This document shows positions 1-7,646 of a stretch of DNA of 25,930 nucleotides, in pieces. The translations under genes were made by a program, and so were the position numbers. The notes under the pieces were generated by a model. It ran no database searches. It was not told where the DNA came from and saw only the letters and a program-made list of their open reading frames with translations. The DNA comes from CAYWXK01 sp964462515. Lineage in GTDB: Bacteria; Planctomycetota; Phycisphaerae; Sedimentisphaerales; Anaerobacaceae. The stretch is taken from NCBI GenBank assembly GCA_964462515.1, contig CAYWXK010000050.1, positions 1 to 25,930 of the forward strand, in the 5' to 3' direction. How positions within the stretch are numbered: position 1 is the stretch's first letter; every line of letters begins with the position of its first letter.

Positions 1-17
1 GCAGTTTTGTTCCGCCT

Positions 18-947
18 CTATCCCCGCCGCGGTTTTGCTCCGCCGTTTACACATTGTGCACCAATTTTTGCCATAACAATATCGCCGGGGGCAACTTTGC
101 TTCTAATTTCAGCTCTAAATTTTGACTCATCAACATACAAATAACTTTCAGCTATAAACTTGCCGGTCGTAACAAATCCACTTTGAATAACCATCCTTCC
201 AGATTCGCGATAGTGCACTATTTTTAAATTACTACCAAATGGACCATCAACAATTGCAAACTTTTCCTTACTTGTAAAATCCTCTAAAGGAATCACCTCC
301 CACTCTTCCGGTATTCTGCCGAGCGGTGAGTCTTTGAAGCGGTAAGTTTTCTCGCTTCGCATCCGGCCTTTTTCGTCAATGCCGTAGCGGAATAAATCCT
401 GCATTAGTCCCTGCTTTATACGCTTTAGTTTTTCAATCTTTGCATCAGTCTTTTCTATCGCCTCGTCGCAGGTGGCGAGAATTTCAACGATGGCACGCTG
501 TTCGGATGGCTCACTTGGAAATAAAATTTGTATTTTCGCCATCACCCCATTCATAAGTTTTGGATTTCCCACATAAGAAACATGTCTTTTAGCTTGGGTC
601 GATAGGATGTAAGCCAATAACTTATGTGAAAAGTTGGGGTCTTTTAGCTTTAGTGTTCCACAGACATTCGTACAATTGAACCGACCGTTTCTATAAAAAA
701 CAGTTCCTGCATATGCACCATCTGTGGTCCAGGTAACATACTCTCCTTCAAAATCAAAACTATTGATTCTGCCCATCTCGCCATTATTCATAGATTGAGA
801 GGAAAATACTGGATAAATACCTTCGCTTTGTACAATCTCCTTTTCACTTATAACTCTGCCTCTGCCTAAAGTGCATAGTTCTACAACTTGGCTTCTTTCC
901 CAACCTTCAGGCACTTTCTGCATCTTGTTTTGCTCCGCCATTGTCAT
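18..947 (-). CDS. hsdS: Type I restriction-modification specificity subunit HsdS, truncated in the second TRD
   Basis: This subunit would give a type I restriction-modification complex its DNA target. A first target-recognition domain spans about residues 15-147. A central conserved helical region follows (about 148-190, with the QRAIVEILATCDEAIEKTDA segment), then the start of a second TRD from about residue 214. Complete HsdS proteins usually have 400 or more residues; this one has 309. Family-like sequence runs to AKIGAQC near residue 299, then ten unrelated residues precede a TAG stop. The start overlaps the hsdM stop by four bases (ATGA), so translation is probably coupled; an in-frame ATG two codons later is the alternative start. 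The second half-site would not be recognised normally, so the subunit is probably inactive or altered, unless the break is an assembly artefact near the window edge. The family is sure; the state of the gene is not. Confidence 0.85.
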   Translation of the reverse strand: MTMAEQNKMQKVPEGWERSQVVELCTLGRGRVISEKEIVQSEGIYPVFSSQSMNNGEMGRINSFDFEGEYVTWTTDGAYAGTVFYRNGRFNCTNVCGTLKLKDPNFSHKLLAYILSTQAKRHVSYVGNPKLMNGVMAKIQILFPSEPSEQRAIVEILATCDEAIEKTDAKIEKLKRIKQGLMQDLFRYGIDEKGRMRSEKTYRFKDSPLGRIPEEWEVIPLEDFTSKEKFAIVDGPFGSNLKIVHYRESGRMVIQSGFVTTGKFIAESYLYVDESKFRAEIRSKVAPGDIVMAKIGAQCVNGGAKPRRG

Positions 948-3469
948 ACACCTTTATAATTAAGCTTTTGCAGAAAGACGTTTAGTTTATTCACCGCCGC
1001 GTCCCTCTCTTTATCAATCTCTGTAAGTGAGACCTTGTACTTATCCCACAATTTTTCAAAGGTTCCGGTAACGGCCTTCTTTTGGGCGTTGAGGTAGCGA
1101 TGCAGTTGACCAGTGATGCTGTCAAAGAACTTTTGAAGGATAAGCTCTTTGGCTTGCGCCTCGGTAAACTGGAGTTTCTTGGCCTCCACCTTCTCAAGCA
1201 ACTCTTTTTCTGCTTCCTTTTGCTTTTTGCGGGCCCCTCTGTGTTCCTTTTCTTTTGTCTCAATCGTTTCCAGCGAATTCCAAAAACCGGAAAGGTCTTT
1301 TATGGTCGAGGCAGTGAGCGCAGAATCATCAAAGGCCTTTTTACCATCAACAAGTGCCTTCGCCTTTTTTGCATTCCATCGCTCACTTGAAGGAATTTTC
1401 AAGAGGTTAGAAATTTCAGTTTTTAGATAGTCCTTGCAAGCCTTTGGAGTTTTTCCTGATTCTTCTCCTTCTTCTTCGCTTTCTATCTCCACCTCATCTA
1501 GCAGCCCAGACAAAGCTGATTCGATTTCAGTGATTTTTGCTTCAATGGCTTCTATTTGAGCCAGTTCATCTTTGAAAAAAGCGTTCTTGATATATTCATC
1601 CGGGATAAGTGACGGACTCCAGCCGGTAGCTACAATGGTTTTGAAGTCGTACTTGACCGCCTCCCACCAGTTGACAAAAACCCCTGCCTTTTGGAATTCA
1701 TCCAGCACGGCTAAATCACCAAAGGCGTTTTTAAACTTTTCAATCTCTTCTCGGCGGAATTCAGCCACACGGTTGCTGCCGGGGAACGCTTCGATTCGCT
1801 TCTTTGCCTTTTTCCACCAGACAGCCAGATGCCCTCCCATCGCCGCGTTGATTTGAGCAACTGCCTTGTGGTTGTCGATTATCTCGCGGATTTTGCTTTT
1901 CTCGGTGACATCCTTCTTGAATTCCAGATAATCGGCGTTTTTGTCTGTAAGGAAATTACCTGTCTTGACCCCGTATTTTCCCAAGGTTGATTCGTATAAT
2001 GCCGCTTCCCTTTTAGGAATGCCGCCTGCAAGGTGTGCCTTTACATCCTCTATTTCCGGTTCCGGCGAATTGTCCACATAACGGCGGATATTGAGGTTAA
2101 AATCATTTTCTTCGATCTCTTTAATGCTCACTAATCGCGAATATTTGGCGATTTCCTGCGTGTTTGAAAACACATAGACGATTTTCTCAATATCTTCAGG
2201 TCTCAAGTAGTTCTGGTTGCGGCCCTCGCCATATTCGGCATCGGCGTTGATAAAGAGGATTTTATCTTTCAATTCGGCGGGTTTGTTTTTATTGATGACC
2301 AGCACACAGGCAGGGATGCCGGTGCCGTAAAAGAGCTTTTGCGGCAGTCCGATTATAGCTTCTATGATGCCATCTTTTACTATGCCTTCACGTATGGCCT
2401 TTTCAGCCCCGCCTCTAAAGAGAACGCCGTGCGGCATAATAGTTACCATCTTGCCTTTGTCTTTGAGCGAAGCGATCATGTGCTGGACAAACATCAGGTC
2501 CGCCTTTTTGCCCGTTTCCGGCGTAAAGCCATATCGGAACCGTTGCGGGAACTCCATATTTGCCCTGGAGTAATTCTGTGAAAATGGCGGATTGGCAATC
2601 ACGCGTTCAAACTTTTGGATATAGCCATTTTCCACAAAATGAGGCAACTGCAGCGTATCTTCCAGAGCTATCTGTGCATCGTTGATGTTATGCAGAAACA
2701 TATTCATTTTACAGATCGCCCAGACGGTGCCGTTGTTGTCCTGTCCATAGAGGGCTATGTTGCGTGCATTTTGTCCGGTGTCTTCCAGATATTGCTTGGA
2801 TTGAATCAGCATGCCACCCGAGCCGCAGGTGGGGTCATAAACGAACATGCCCGCCTGCGGTTTTATGATACGCACCAGAAGACGCACCACCTGTGAAGGT
2901 GTGTAAAATTCGCCGCCTTTTTTACCGGCGCTGTCGGCAAAGTCTTTTATCAGGTATTCATAGGCCGCCCCGAGCAGGTCGGGAAACTCGAAATCCTCAT
3001 TGGTCAGGCGGTATTTATTGAAGTGGTGGATAAGGTCAACCAGTTGATTATCTTTTACTTTTCTCTTGTTGCTGATTTGCGCCAGAAAATTGATATGTCC
3101 CAGCACACCGGCAAGCTCTTCATTGGCTTCTTCCAGAGCAGCAAGGGCCTTATTAAGCTCATCACCAACATTATCGTGTAATTGCAGGATGTTTTCCCAT
3201 CTTGCTCTCTTAGGGACAAAAAAACTGTCGCCAAACTGAGTCGGGTCCTCTGTAAGCTCCAAGACCTCTTTCTCATTCCGTCCCTGTCTCTGCCATTTGT
3301 CGGCTATATTTTTTTGTTCAACGCTAAACTGGTCGGAAACTCGTTTCAGAAAGAGCATGCCAAATATGTACTCTTTGAATTCAGATGCGTCCATTTTGCC
3401 GCGAAGAATATCAGCGGCCGAAAAAAGATGATTCTCTAATTGGGATAAAGTAATCTTACTCACATTCAT
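944..3469 (-). CDS. hsdM: Type I restriction-modification N6-adenine methyltransferase HsdM
   Basis: The modification subunit transfers a methyl group from S-adenosylmethionine to adenine in the site chosen by HsdS. The N-terminal helical HsdM domain covers about residues 5-145. The catalytic domain follows, with GGEFYTP at about 185-191, the SAM-binding motif DPTCGSGG at 212-219 and the catalytic NPPF at 293-296. At 841 residues it is much longer than the usual 500 or so. The extra C-terminal part, from about residue 480, is rich in charged helices (for example ESEEEGEESGK) and looks like coiled coil, as in the long HsdM subfamily. The stop overlaps hsdS by ATGA, and the start overlaps a 39-codon upstream ORF in the same way. 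No hsdR gene lies in the window; it could lie beyond position 1. All catalytic motifs are intact. Confidence 0.93.
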   Translation of the reverse strand: MNVSKITLSQLENHLFSAADILRGKMDASEFKEYIFGMLFLKRVSDQFSVEQKNIADKWQRQGRNEKEVLELTEDPTQFGDSFFVPKRARWENILQLHDNVGDELNKALAALEEANEELAGVLGHINFLAQISNKRKVKDNQLVDLIHHFNKYRLTNEDFEFPDLLGAAYEYLIKDFADSAGKKGGEFYTPSQVVRLLVRIIKPQAGMFVYDPTCGSGGMLIQSKQYLEDTGQNARNIALYGQDNNGTVWAICKMNMFLHNINDAQIALEDTLQLPHFVENGYIQKFERVIANPPFSQNYSRANMEFPQRFRYGFTPETGKKADLMFVQHMIASLKDKGKMVTIMPHGVLFRGGAEKAIREGIVKDGIIEAIIGLPQKLFYGTGIPACVLVINKNKPAELKDKILFINADAEYGEGRNQNYLRPEDIEKIVYVFSNTQEIAKYSRLVSIKEIEENDFNLNIRRYVDNSPEPEIEDVKAHLAGGIPKREAALYESTLGKYGVKTGNFLTDKNADYLEFKKDVTEKSKIREIIDNHKAVAQINAAMGGHLAVWWKKAKKRIEAFPGSNRVAEFRREEIEKFKNAFGDLAVLDEFQKAGVFVNWWEAVKYDFKTIVATGWSPSLIPDEYIKNAFFKDELAQIEAIEAKITEIESALSGLLDEVEIESEEEGEESGKTPKACKDYLKTEISNLLKIPSSERWNAKKAKALVDGKKAFDDSALTASTIKDLSGFWNSLETIETKEKEHRGARKKQKEAEKELLEKVEAKKLQFTEAQAKELILQKFFDSITGQLHRYLNAQKKAVTGTFEKLWDKYKVSLTEIDKERDAAVNKLNVFLQKLNYKGV

Positions 3470-3585
3470 CTTCCGTAGAGTCTTATATACTGCTCCCCGC
3501 TAAGGAATGGCCGTAATTTATGAAGAGCATGCAGTACCTTATTGTTACCCCTATTATCAATTATGACCGGCAATTTCTCCGCCAT
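3466..3585 (-). CDS. Small 39-residue ORF upstream of hsdM; possible helicase N-terminal remnant
   Basis: An ATG at 3583-3585 opens a 39-codon frame beginning MAEKLPVIIDNRGNNKVL. Its TGA stop overlaps the hsdM start as ATGA, the same coupling seen between hsdM and hsdS. A purine-rich stretch (GGGAAATAAAAGA) precedes the start. From memory, the PVIIDNRG-NKVL opening resembles the N-termini of large SNF2-like helicases with a phospholipase-D-like module, which often sit beside restriction loci. The second half (RPFLSGEQYIRLYGR) does not continue that resemblance. It may be a deletion remnant of such a gene, now fused to the hsdM upstream region, or a short leader peptide that couples hsdM translation. 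The ORF is seen directly; its origin is inference. Confidence 0.5.
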   Translation of the reverse strand: MAEKLPVIIDNRGNNKVLHALHKLRPFLSGEQYIRLYGR

Positions 3586-4103
3586 TCTTTTATTTCCCTG
3601 GTACTTTCACAAAAAAATTTCAGTTAATATCTTACTACATAAGCCCTTGTAAAGCAAATAGCTTCAACCAAATAATGAATTGATGATGTTTGCATTATCC
3701 TCAAAAACTGATGCGGAGAATTGGGAGCGGGTCAGACCCACAAGCGATGAGTTCAAAGGTCGTCGTGCTTATAGGTAAGTAAAAAACTGTTACAGACCAG
3801 ATCAATAAAAGCGGTATCAAAAAAGTGTCACTCGCCACGGTAAACCACCCACCGTTCTACTTGTTCTTCACTTGTCAACCACTTGTAAACTACGTTTCTT
3901 GTTGGAAAGGGCTTTCAAACCTTTACCGAAAAATCTGTGTGTTAATGGTTCGATTCCGCTTGTATGTTCCTTATCTTGGTGGGCGTAATTGGTGGAAATG
4001 GGGTATGGATATTTTTTTACATTTCTGTAAAATGCAATTGAAGACACAATAAATTTCTGACAAGAGCTTTGTTTTACTGTTACGGTTATAATAGGCGACA
4101 CAA
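3586..4103 (+). other. Intergenic region between divergent hsd and TPR genes
   Basis: No convincing gene is seen in these 518 bases; ORFs in either strand are short and lack recognisable motifs. The stretch holds the possible hsd promoter and, at 3729-3739, a small palindrome GGGTCAGACCC of the kind found in REP-type repeats. A T-loop-like GGTTCGATTCC occurs near 3946-3956, but no tRNA cloverleaf can be built around it. The promoter of the gene starting at 4104 should also be here but is not recognisable. Confidence 0.5.
3629..3657 (-). promoter_or_regulatory. Possible sigma-70 promoter for the hsd genes
   Basis: On the minus strand TTGCTT (3652-3657) is followed after 17 bases by TAAGAT (3629-3634). 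It lies about 45 bases upstream of the first ATG of the minus-strand operon. Spacing is ideal, but both hexamers deviate from consensus. Confidence 0.3.
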
Positions 4104-5999
4104 ATGAATTTTCAGGTTGAGCGGTTAAAACAACTGCCACAGCGAAAAAACGAGGTGTGGCAGGGTGGCTTGACGAAGCTGCCGATGTGGGTTCAAGAAA
4201 ATGGCCAGGAGGCGCATCGCCCCTGGCTGGCCGGCTGGATAAGTGTCAGAACTAAGCTAATCTACACCACAGCTCCACAACCACGAGAAGAGCTTACTTT
4301 TGAAATGGCCTTGCAGGCCCTGGCCAACTTTGCCTGCGATGACAAACTTGCTGGCTACCGCCCCGGCAAAATAGAGGTTAAAGACCCGGCTTTAGCCGAG
4401 CATCTCAGCGGATTATTAGCCGAAGCAGACATCGTGGTTGAGCAACGCAACAAGCTATTTACGTTCGATGAGATGATTGCTGATATGGCTGAACATATAG
4501 GCGGCAAGCCGTTGGTGCCAGGTGCTCTGGATGTCAAAGGAATTACGGTGGATTTAATGCGTTGCTTTGCTGATGCGGCCTCAAAATTCTATCAGTCCCA
4601 GCCCTGGCGGTACTTAACGGATGGGGATTTGATTGAGGTTGAGTCACCTTTTGTTGATGATGGCCTGAGATATTTTTCTGTGCTTGGCGCCGGTGGGATG
4701 ACTTTCGGGCTGGCTTTTTACGATTCGGTCCAGCAATTTGAATCCCTGTTTGAGCAAAAGGAACAGGCATCATTAGCAACTGAGAAGCACTGGTCGGTAT
4801 TATTTGGCCCGATTACTGAATTGCCCTTCGGTGACGTTGATTTGTGGGAAGATTATCATTTACCGGTTGCCGGAGAGGACGCTTATCCTGTTGCAATATG
4901 CTTTCAGCCCAGAGGAAAGCAGCGGCGTCCCGGGCCGGACATAATGGCGTTTCTGGAGGGTCTGATGCGAGTGCTGGCACAAACTATGGAAGATGAAATC
5001 GACAGCGGCCGATGGAAAAAACGCGTAACTACATCAAAAGGCGAAGTGGACTTCACCCTGTGCTTACCCGACCTTTTGAAACCAGATGATAAAGACTCAA
5101 CAAAGAAAGTTAAAATGCGTGGAGGTATGCCTGACCACCGGTGTATGGAAAGAATGCAGATGGATATTCACCGAATGATAGAAGGCCGCGATTTCTGCAG
5201 CACAGATGAATTACAGGAGTTCCTAAATAACAATGTTGTTGGCAAGGAAATCCCACATCAGGCAGATATGACCTCGTTGGAGCAGGCACAGGACCTTATG
5301 TATGATGCATTTGATTGTCGCGGAAGAAAGCAAATCCAATTGGCCCGAAAGGCATTAGAGATTTGCCCGGCTTGTGCCGATGCCTATGTGCTGCTGGCAG
5401 AGCGTTGTTCAGATATTCAAAAGGCAAAAGAGCTTTATGAACAGGGTGTAGCTGCGGGCGAGAGGGCACTGGGTAAGGAATTTTTCGAAGAAGAAGCCGG
5501 CAACTTCTGGGGTATTTTACAAACGCGTCCCTATATGCGTGCAAGACTGGGTTTGGCTCAGTGTCTGGAGGAATTAGGCCAGTTGGAAGAGGCGGCAGAG
5601 CACTACCGCGAGTTACTCCGATTAAACCCGGGGGATAATCAAGGAGCGCGACATCTATTACTTGCCTGCCTGTTAGAGATGAGCGCAAATGATGAAGCCG
5701 AGCAGCTTTTGAAAAAATACAAAGATGATAAAGCCCTGGCTATCGGTAGTTACGCACTGGCACTTCTGACCTTCAGGCAGAAAGGTGATACTGCAACCGC
5801 CCGCAAACATCTCCAAAATGCTTTAAGTGTCAATAAATATGTGCCAGAGTATCTGCTGGGATACGAGGAATTGCCTGAGTTTCTTCCGCCCAGTTATGGT
5901 TTGGGCTCTAAAGAAGAAGCCGTAATCTGTGCGGATATGTTGATAGATGCCTGGGATGACACAGCCGGTGCTATTGAATGGCTTGAGTCTCAAATTTAG
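4104..5999 (+). CDS. ST7-like tetratricopeptide protein with N-terminal DUF6930/DUF7309-like region
   Basis: A 631-residue soluble protein without signal peptide or membrane segment, so probably cytoplasmic. Residues 1-135 contain LPMWVQENGQE and form a small domain. Residues about 135-240 carry PWRYLTDGDLIEVESP and GMTFGLAFYDS, which I associate from memory with the DUF6930/DUF7309 families. From about residue 395 to the end the sequence is helical and repeat-like (ALEICPACADAYVLLAE, GLAQCLEELGQLEEAAEHYRELLRLNP), matching the TPR-like ST7 family of bacteria. TPR arrays bind proteins, but no partner is suggested by the neighbours. The gene is monocistronic, transcribed away from hsdM and followed by mobile-DNA debris. 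The ATG at 4104 has only a weak GGCGAC upstream. No function is known to me; the domain names are less certain than the TPR call. Confidence 0.75.
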   Translation: MNFQVERLKQLPQRKNEVWQGGLTKLPMWVQENGQEAHRPWLAGWISVRTKLIYTTAPQPREELTFEMALQALANFACDDKLAGYRPGKIEVKDPALAEHLSGLLAEADIVVEQRNKLFTFDEMIADMAEHIGGKPLVPGALDVKGITVDLMRCFADAASKFYQSQPWRYLTDGDLIEVESPFVDDGLRYFSVLGAGGMTFGLAFYDSVQQFESLFEQKEQASLATEKHWSVLFGPITELPFGDVDLWEDYHLPVAGEDAYPVAICFQPRGKQRRPGPDIMAFLEGLMRVLAQTMEDEIDSGRWKKRVTTSKGEVDFTLCLPDLLKPDDKDSTKKVKMRGGMPDHRCMERMQMDIHRMIEGRDFCSTDELQEFLNNNVVGKEIPHQADMTSLEQAQDLMYDAFDCRGRKQIQLARKALEICPACADAYVLLAERCSDIQKAKELYEQGVAAGERALGKEFFEEEAGNFWGILQTRPYMRARLGLAQCLEELGQLEEAAEHYRELLRLNPGDNQGARHLLLACLLEMSANDEAEQLLKKYKDDKALAIGSYALALLTFRQKGDTATARKHLQNALSVNKYVPEYLLGYEELPEFLPPSYGLGSKEEAVICADMLIDAWDDTAGAIEWLESQI

Positions 6000-6290
6000 A
6001 TTGGTTCTGCTGGAGAAGTTACCGGATTCTGTGAGCTACACTGGTCTGAAAAAGCGGTTCCGAAAAACCCAAGCAGAGCTGTTGCCTCTTCAGATCGTTG
6101 ACCCATAAAAGGTCCTTGTACATCATTATTCTACTGCGCGACTGTCCTACAAACTGTCCTATTTTTGGAGTCACGAATCGTGTAGGAATCGTGTGGAAAT
6201 AGTAACGAATTGTAGCGCTCAATTTGTTATAGAACAAAGACTTACGGCCAAAATCCCTTTTTTTTAGCATTAAACATGGAGGGCGGGTTT
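6000..6290. other. Non-coding stretch with short phased direct repeats
   Basis: No gene is supported here. A minus-strand frame at 6019-6435 exists only because it reads through the hairpins. Two iterated motifs are visible: ACTGTCCTA at 6141-6149 and 6153-6161 (period 12), and GAATCGTGT at 6175-6183 and 6186-6194 (period 11), with a small palindrome CACGAATCGTG at 6172-6182. Helical-phase repeats next to a tRNA-end-like sequence recall recombinase arm sites, but this is speculative. Confidence 0.4.
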
Positions 6291-6433
6291 GAATCCCGCC
6301 CTCTCCGTTATGAGCGCAGCGAATAACGGAAGGGAGCAATGCAACTATTTGCATTGCGTCGGGAGTCGAAGGGTTTGTCGATGTCCGTGAGGACCGACAA
6401 ACCCCTGGCCCGGAGGGGAATCCCGCCCTCTCC
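6280..6433 (+). repeat. Hairpin cluster flanked by 16-bp direct repeats resembling a tRNA-Ser 3' end
   Basis: GAATCCCGCCCTCTCC occurs at 6291-6306 and again, identically, at 6418-6433. The first copy sits in GCGGG-TTTGAAT-CCCGC followed by CCTCTCC and G, which reads as the T arm, 3' acceptor strand and discriminator base of a serine tRNA, although the loop has T where C is normally invariant. No tRNA body precedes it. Between the repeats lie three hairpins: CCGTTAT/ATAACGG (6305-6329), GCAATGCAA/TTGCATTGC (6336-6357, nine perfect pairs) and GGGTTTGTCG/CGACAAACCC with an inner GTCC/GGAC (6371-6404). This looks like a small structured element inserted at, or copied from, a tRNA end. The repeats and hairpins are seen; the tRNA origin is inferred. 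Confidence 0.7.
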
Positions 6434-6501
6434 ATTACATTAGATAGGCAAGCTACAAGCTCTTAAACATCAGAGACTTGTAGCGTTTTCTCGATTTTTG
6501 A

Positions 6502-6768
6502 CTGGCCGAGCGAGTCGGTGCACAAGTGCTCAAACGTTTTCCACAGCAGGAACTCACGAAGCGGGGCATCTACAATCTGGCAAAGCAGGTCGCAAAGTGG
6601 ATCGGGATCCGACTGACGAAACAGAGCTTTGCCCGAGTACTGGCTAAAGCACTGCCCGTCGTAAGCGGTTTTATCTCGGGAACCATTACATGGGTGTCAT
6701 TCTCAACAATGAGCAGGAGGCTCCGGAAGCACCTTGAGACGCTTCGCCCACACCGCAATTCTGTCTAA
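6502..6768 (+). pseudogene. C-terminal fragment of an EcsC-like gene, carried as an integron cassette ORF
   Basis: The open frame starts directly after an in-frame TGA at 6499; the first usable start is a GTG at 6526, giving 80 residues. The sequence LAKQVAKWIGIRLTKQSF followed by ALPVVSGFISGTITWVSF resembles the C-terminal half of EcsC-like proteins, which end in a basic helix and a glycine-rich hydrophobic hairpin. The N-terminal half is missing, so it is probably a truncated gene, although a short natural cassette protein cannot be excluded. The stop codon TAA lies inside the attC site that follows, as is common in gene cassettes. Function unknown. Confidence 0.5.
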
Positions 6769-6822
6769 CAACAGCATGCAGCGGACGGCGCTACTCGCCG
6801 CCGCTGATGCTAAACGTTGAAC
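6763..6822 (+). repeat. Integron attC recombination site (60 bp)
   Basis: The outer 7-mers fit attC consensus: GTCTAAC (RYYYAAC) at 6763-6769 and GTTGAAC (GTTRRRY) at 6816-6822. Between them the two arms pair as AGCAT, CAGCGG and CGGCG (6773-6777, 6779-6784, 6786-6790) with CGCCG, CCGCTG and ATGCT (6796-6811), around a five-base loop CTACT. G6778 and A6785 on the left arm have no partner, giving two extrahelical bases on one side, the hallmark that orients attC recombination. The site lies immediately 3' of an ORF whose stop is inside it, in the orientation of a gene cassette. No integron integrase or second attC was found nearby, so it appears to be an isolated, possibly stranded cassette end. 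Confidence 0.82.
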
Positions 6823-6899
6823 GCGAGAGAAGAATGAATTCCCATCCGAAGCCCAAAATGGTATGTTCTGAGATATGCGCCAATCTGGGGGCACCATAC

Positions 6900-7121
6900 C
6901 TATTTCCCTCTTTCGGCTCCCATTTTTTGGATGCTTTTTTGGGGTTTTCGGCCTGCTTTTTTTGGCCTCGACATCCTATCCGGAATCCTTTCCAATTTCA
7001 CCACAAAATTCTCACTGCCAAGCGGTCTGCCTGTCTGCTCGTGCTTACGCAACTTCTGCACAACCGCAGAATCCACACTACTCGTGCCCATCTTGCCATA
7101 CCGCAATATTATGTCCAACAC
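6900..7121 (-). pseudogene. C-terminal remnant of a REP-associated tyrosine (Y1/IS200-like) transposase
   Basis: The minus-strand frame contains LRKHEQTGRPLGSENFVVKL followed by RPKKAGRKPQK. This corresponds to the typical tail of RAYT transposases, where a basic helix, then R-TGRPLG, then a lysine/proline-rich end closes the protein. Only the last 50 or so residues (about 6900-7058) are recognisable. The catalytic HUH domain and its tyrosine are absent, and the sequence before the match is unrelated. The element is therefore dead. RAYTs are known to mobilise small palindromic repeats, which are present elsewhere in this window, but no link to a specific repeat can be shown here. Confidence 0.65.
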
Positions 7122-7646
7122 TAAATCCCATCAAGTAATTAGTATGATGTCCACGGATTTCCGTTCGATTTCCAAATTTTTCAGATATTGAGTAACTTTC
7201 CGGAATTTCGGTGCGTATAAGGGGGTGAGAATGGAATCCCAGAAACAGTAAAGGAAACGGCTGGTATGTGATATAACACCAAAATCGCGATGCGGTGAAA
7301 ATTCGGCCGAATGGATATGGGAAAATGTAACCATTTGGTAATAAAATCGTAACTGGAAGGTTAACTCTCAAAGACTGGTGCGGGAGAATCGCGTTCCAGT
7401 CCACAAGGCCGGGAATGGCGCTTCGACGAGGCAAGGGTGTCAAGAGTCCCGTGGTCGACCTGTAAAGGAAGCAGTAATGTGTGTTATACAGAAGTCATAT
7501 ATCACCCCATTCCAAACGTCAAAGGCGTCTTAACGTGCTGTAATCACGGGGCTTATGTCAAGCCCGCCTCTGGGGTGTTATACCGCAACTTCGTGGGACA
7601 AGGGTGTTATGAAGAAACCATATAATCATTGTTCAACAACAAAGCG
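7122..7646. other. Non-coding stretch with repeated GTGTTATA motifs and a TATAAT box
   Basis: No gene is supported. The 8-mer GTGTTATA appears at 7481-7488 and 7575-7582, partially at 7604-7610 (GTGTTAT) and inverted at 7272-7279. A perfect TATAAT sits at 7621-7626, about 20 bases before the ATG at 7647; no good -35 hexamer is at the right distance (GGGACA at 7595-7600 is 20 bases away). If it is a -10 box, the message would have a very short leader. Confidence 0.4.

Noticed and set aside
3868..4140. Minus-strand ORF of 90 codons with a T-loop-like GGTTCGATTCC on the plus strand
   Set aside because: No family motif, it overlaps the start of the TPR gene, and no acceptor, D or anticodon stem can be built around the T-loop-like bases.
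6280..6310. Intact tRNA-Ser gene
   Set aside because: Only the T arm and 3' acceptor strand match; the 5' acceptor, D and anticodon arms are absent upstream, and the T loop has a disallowed base.
6019..6435. Minus-strand ORF of 138 codons
   Set aside because: It reads across the hairpin cluster and the tRNA-like repeats; no domain is recognisable, and a start inside a repeat is unlikely.
7240..7620. Group II intron or other catalytic RNA fragment
   Set aside because: Some GNRA-like and stem-like stretches occur, but no domain V consensus or intron boundary was found.
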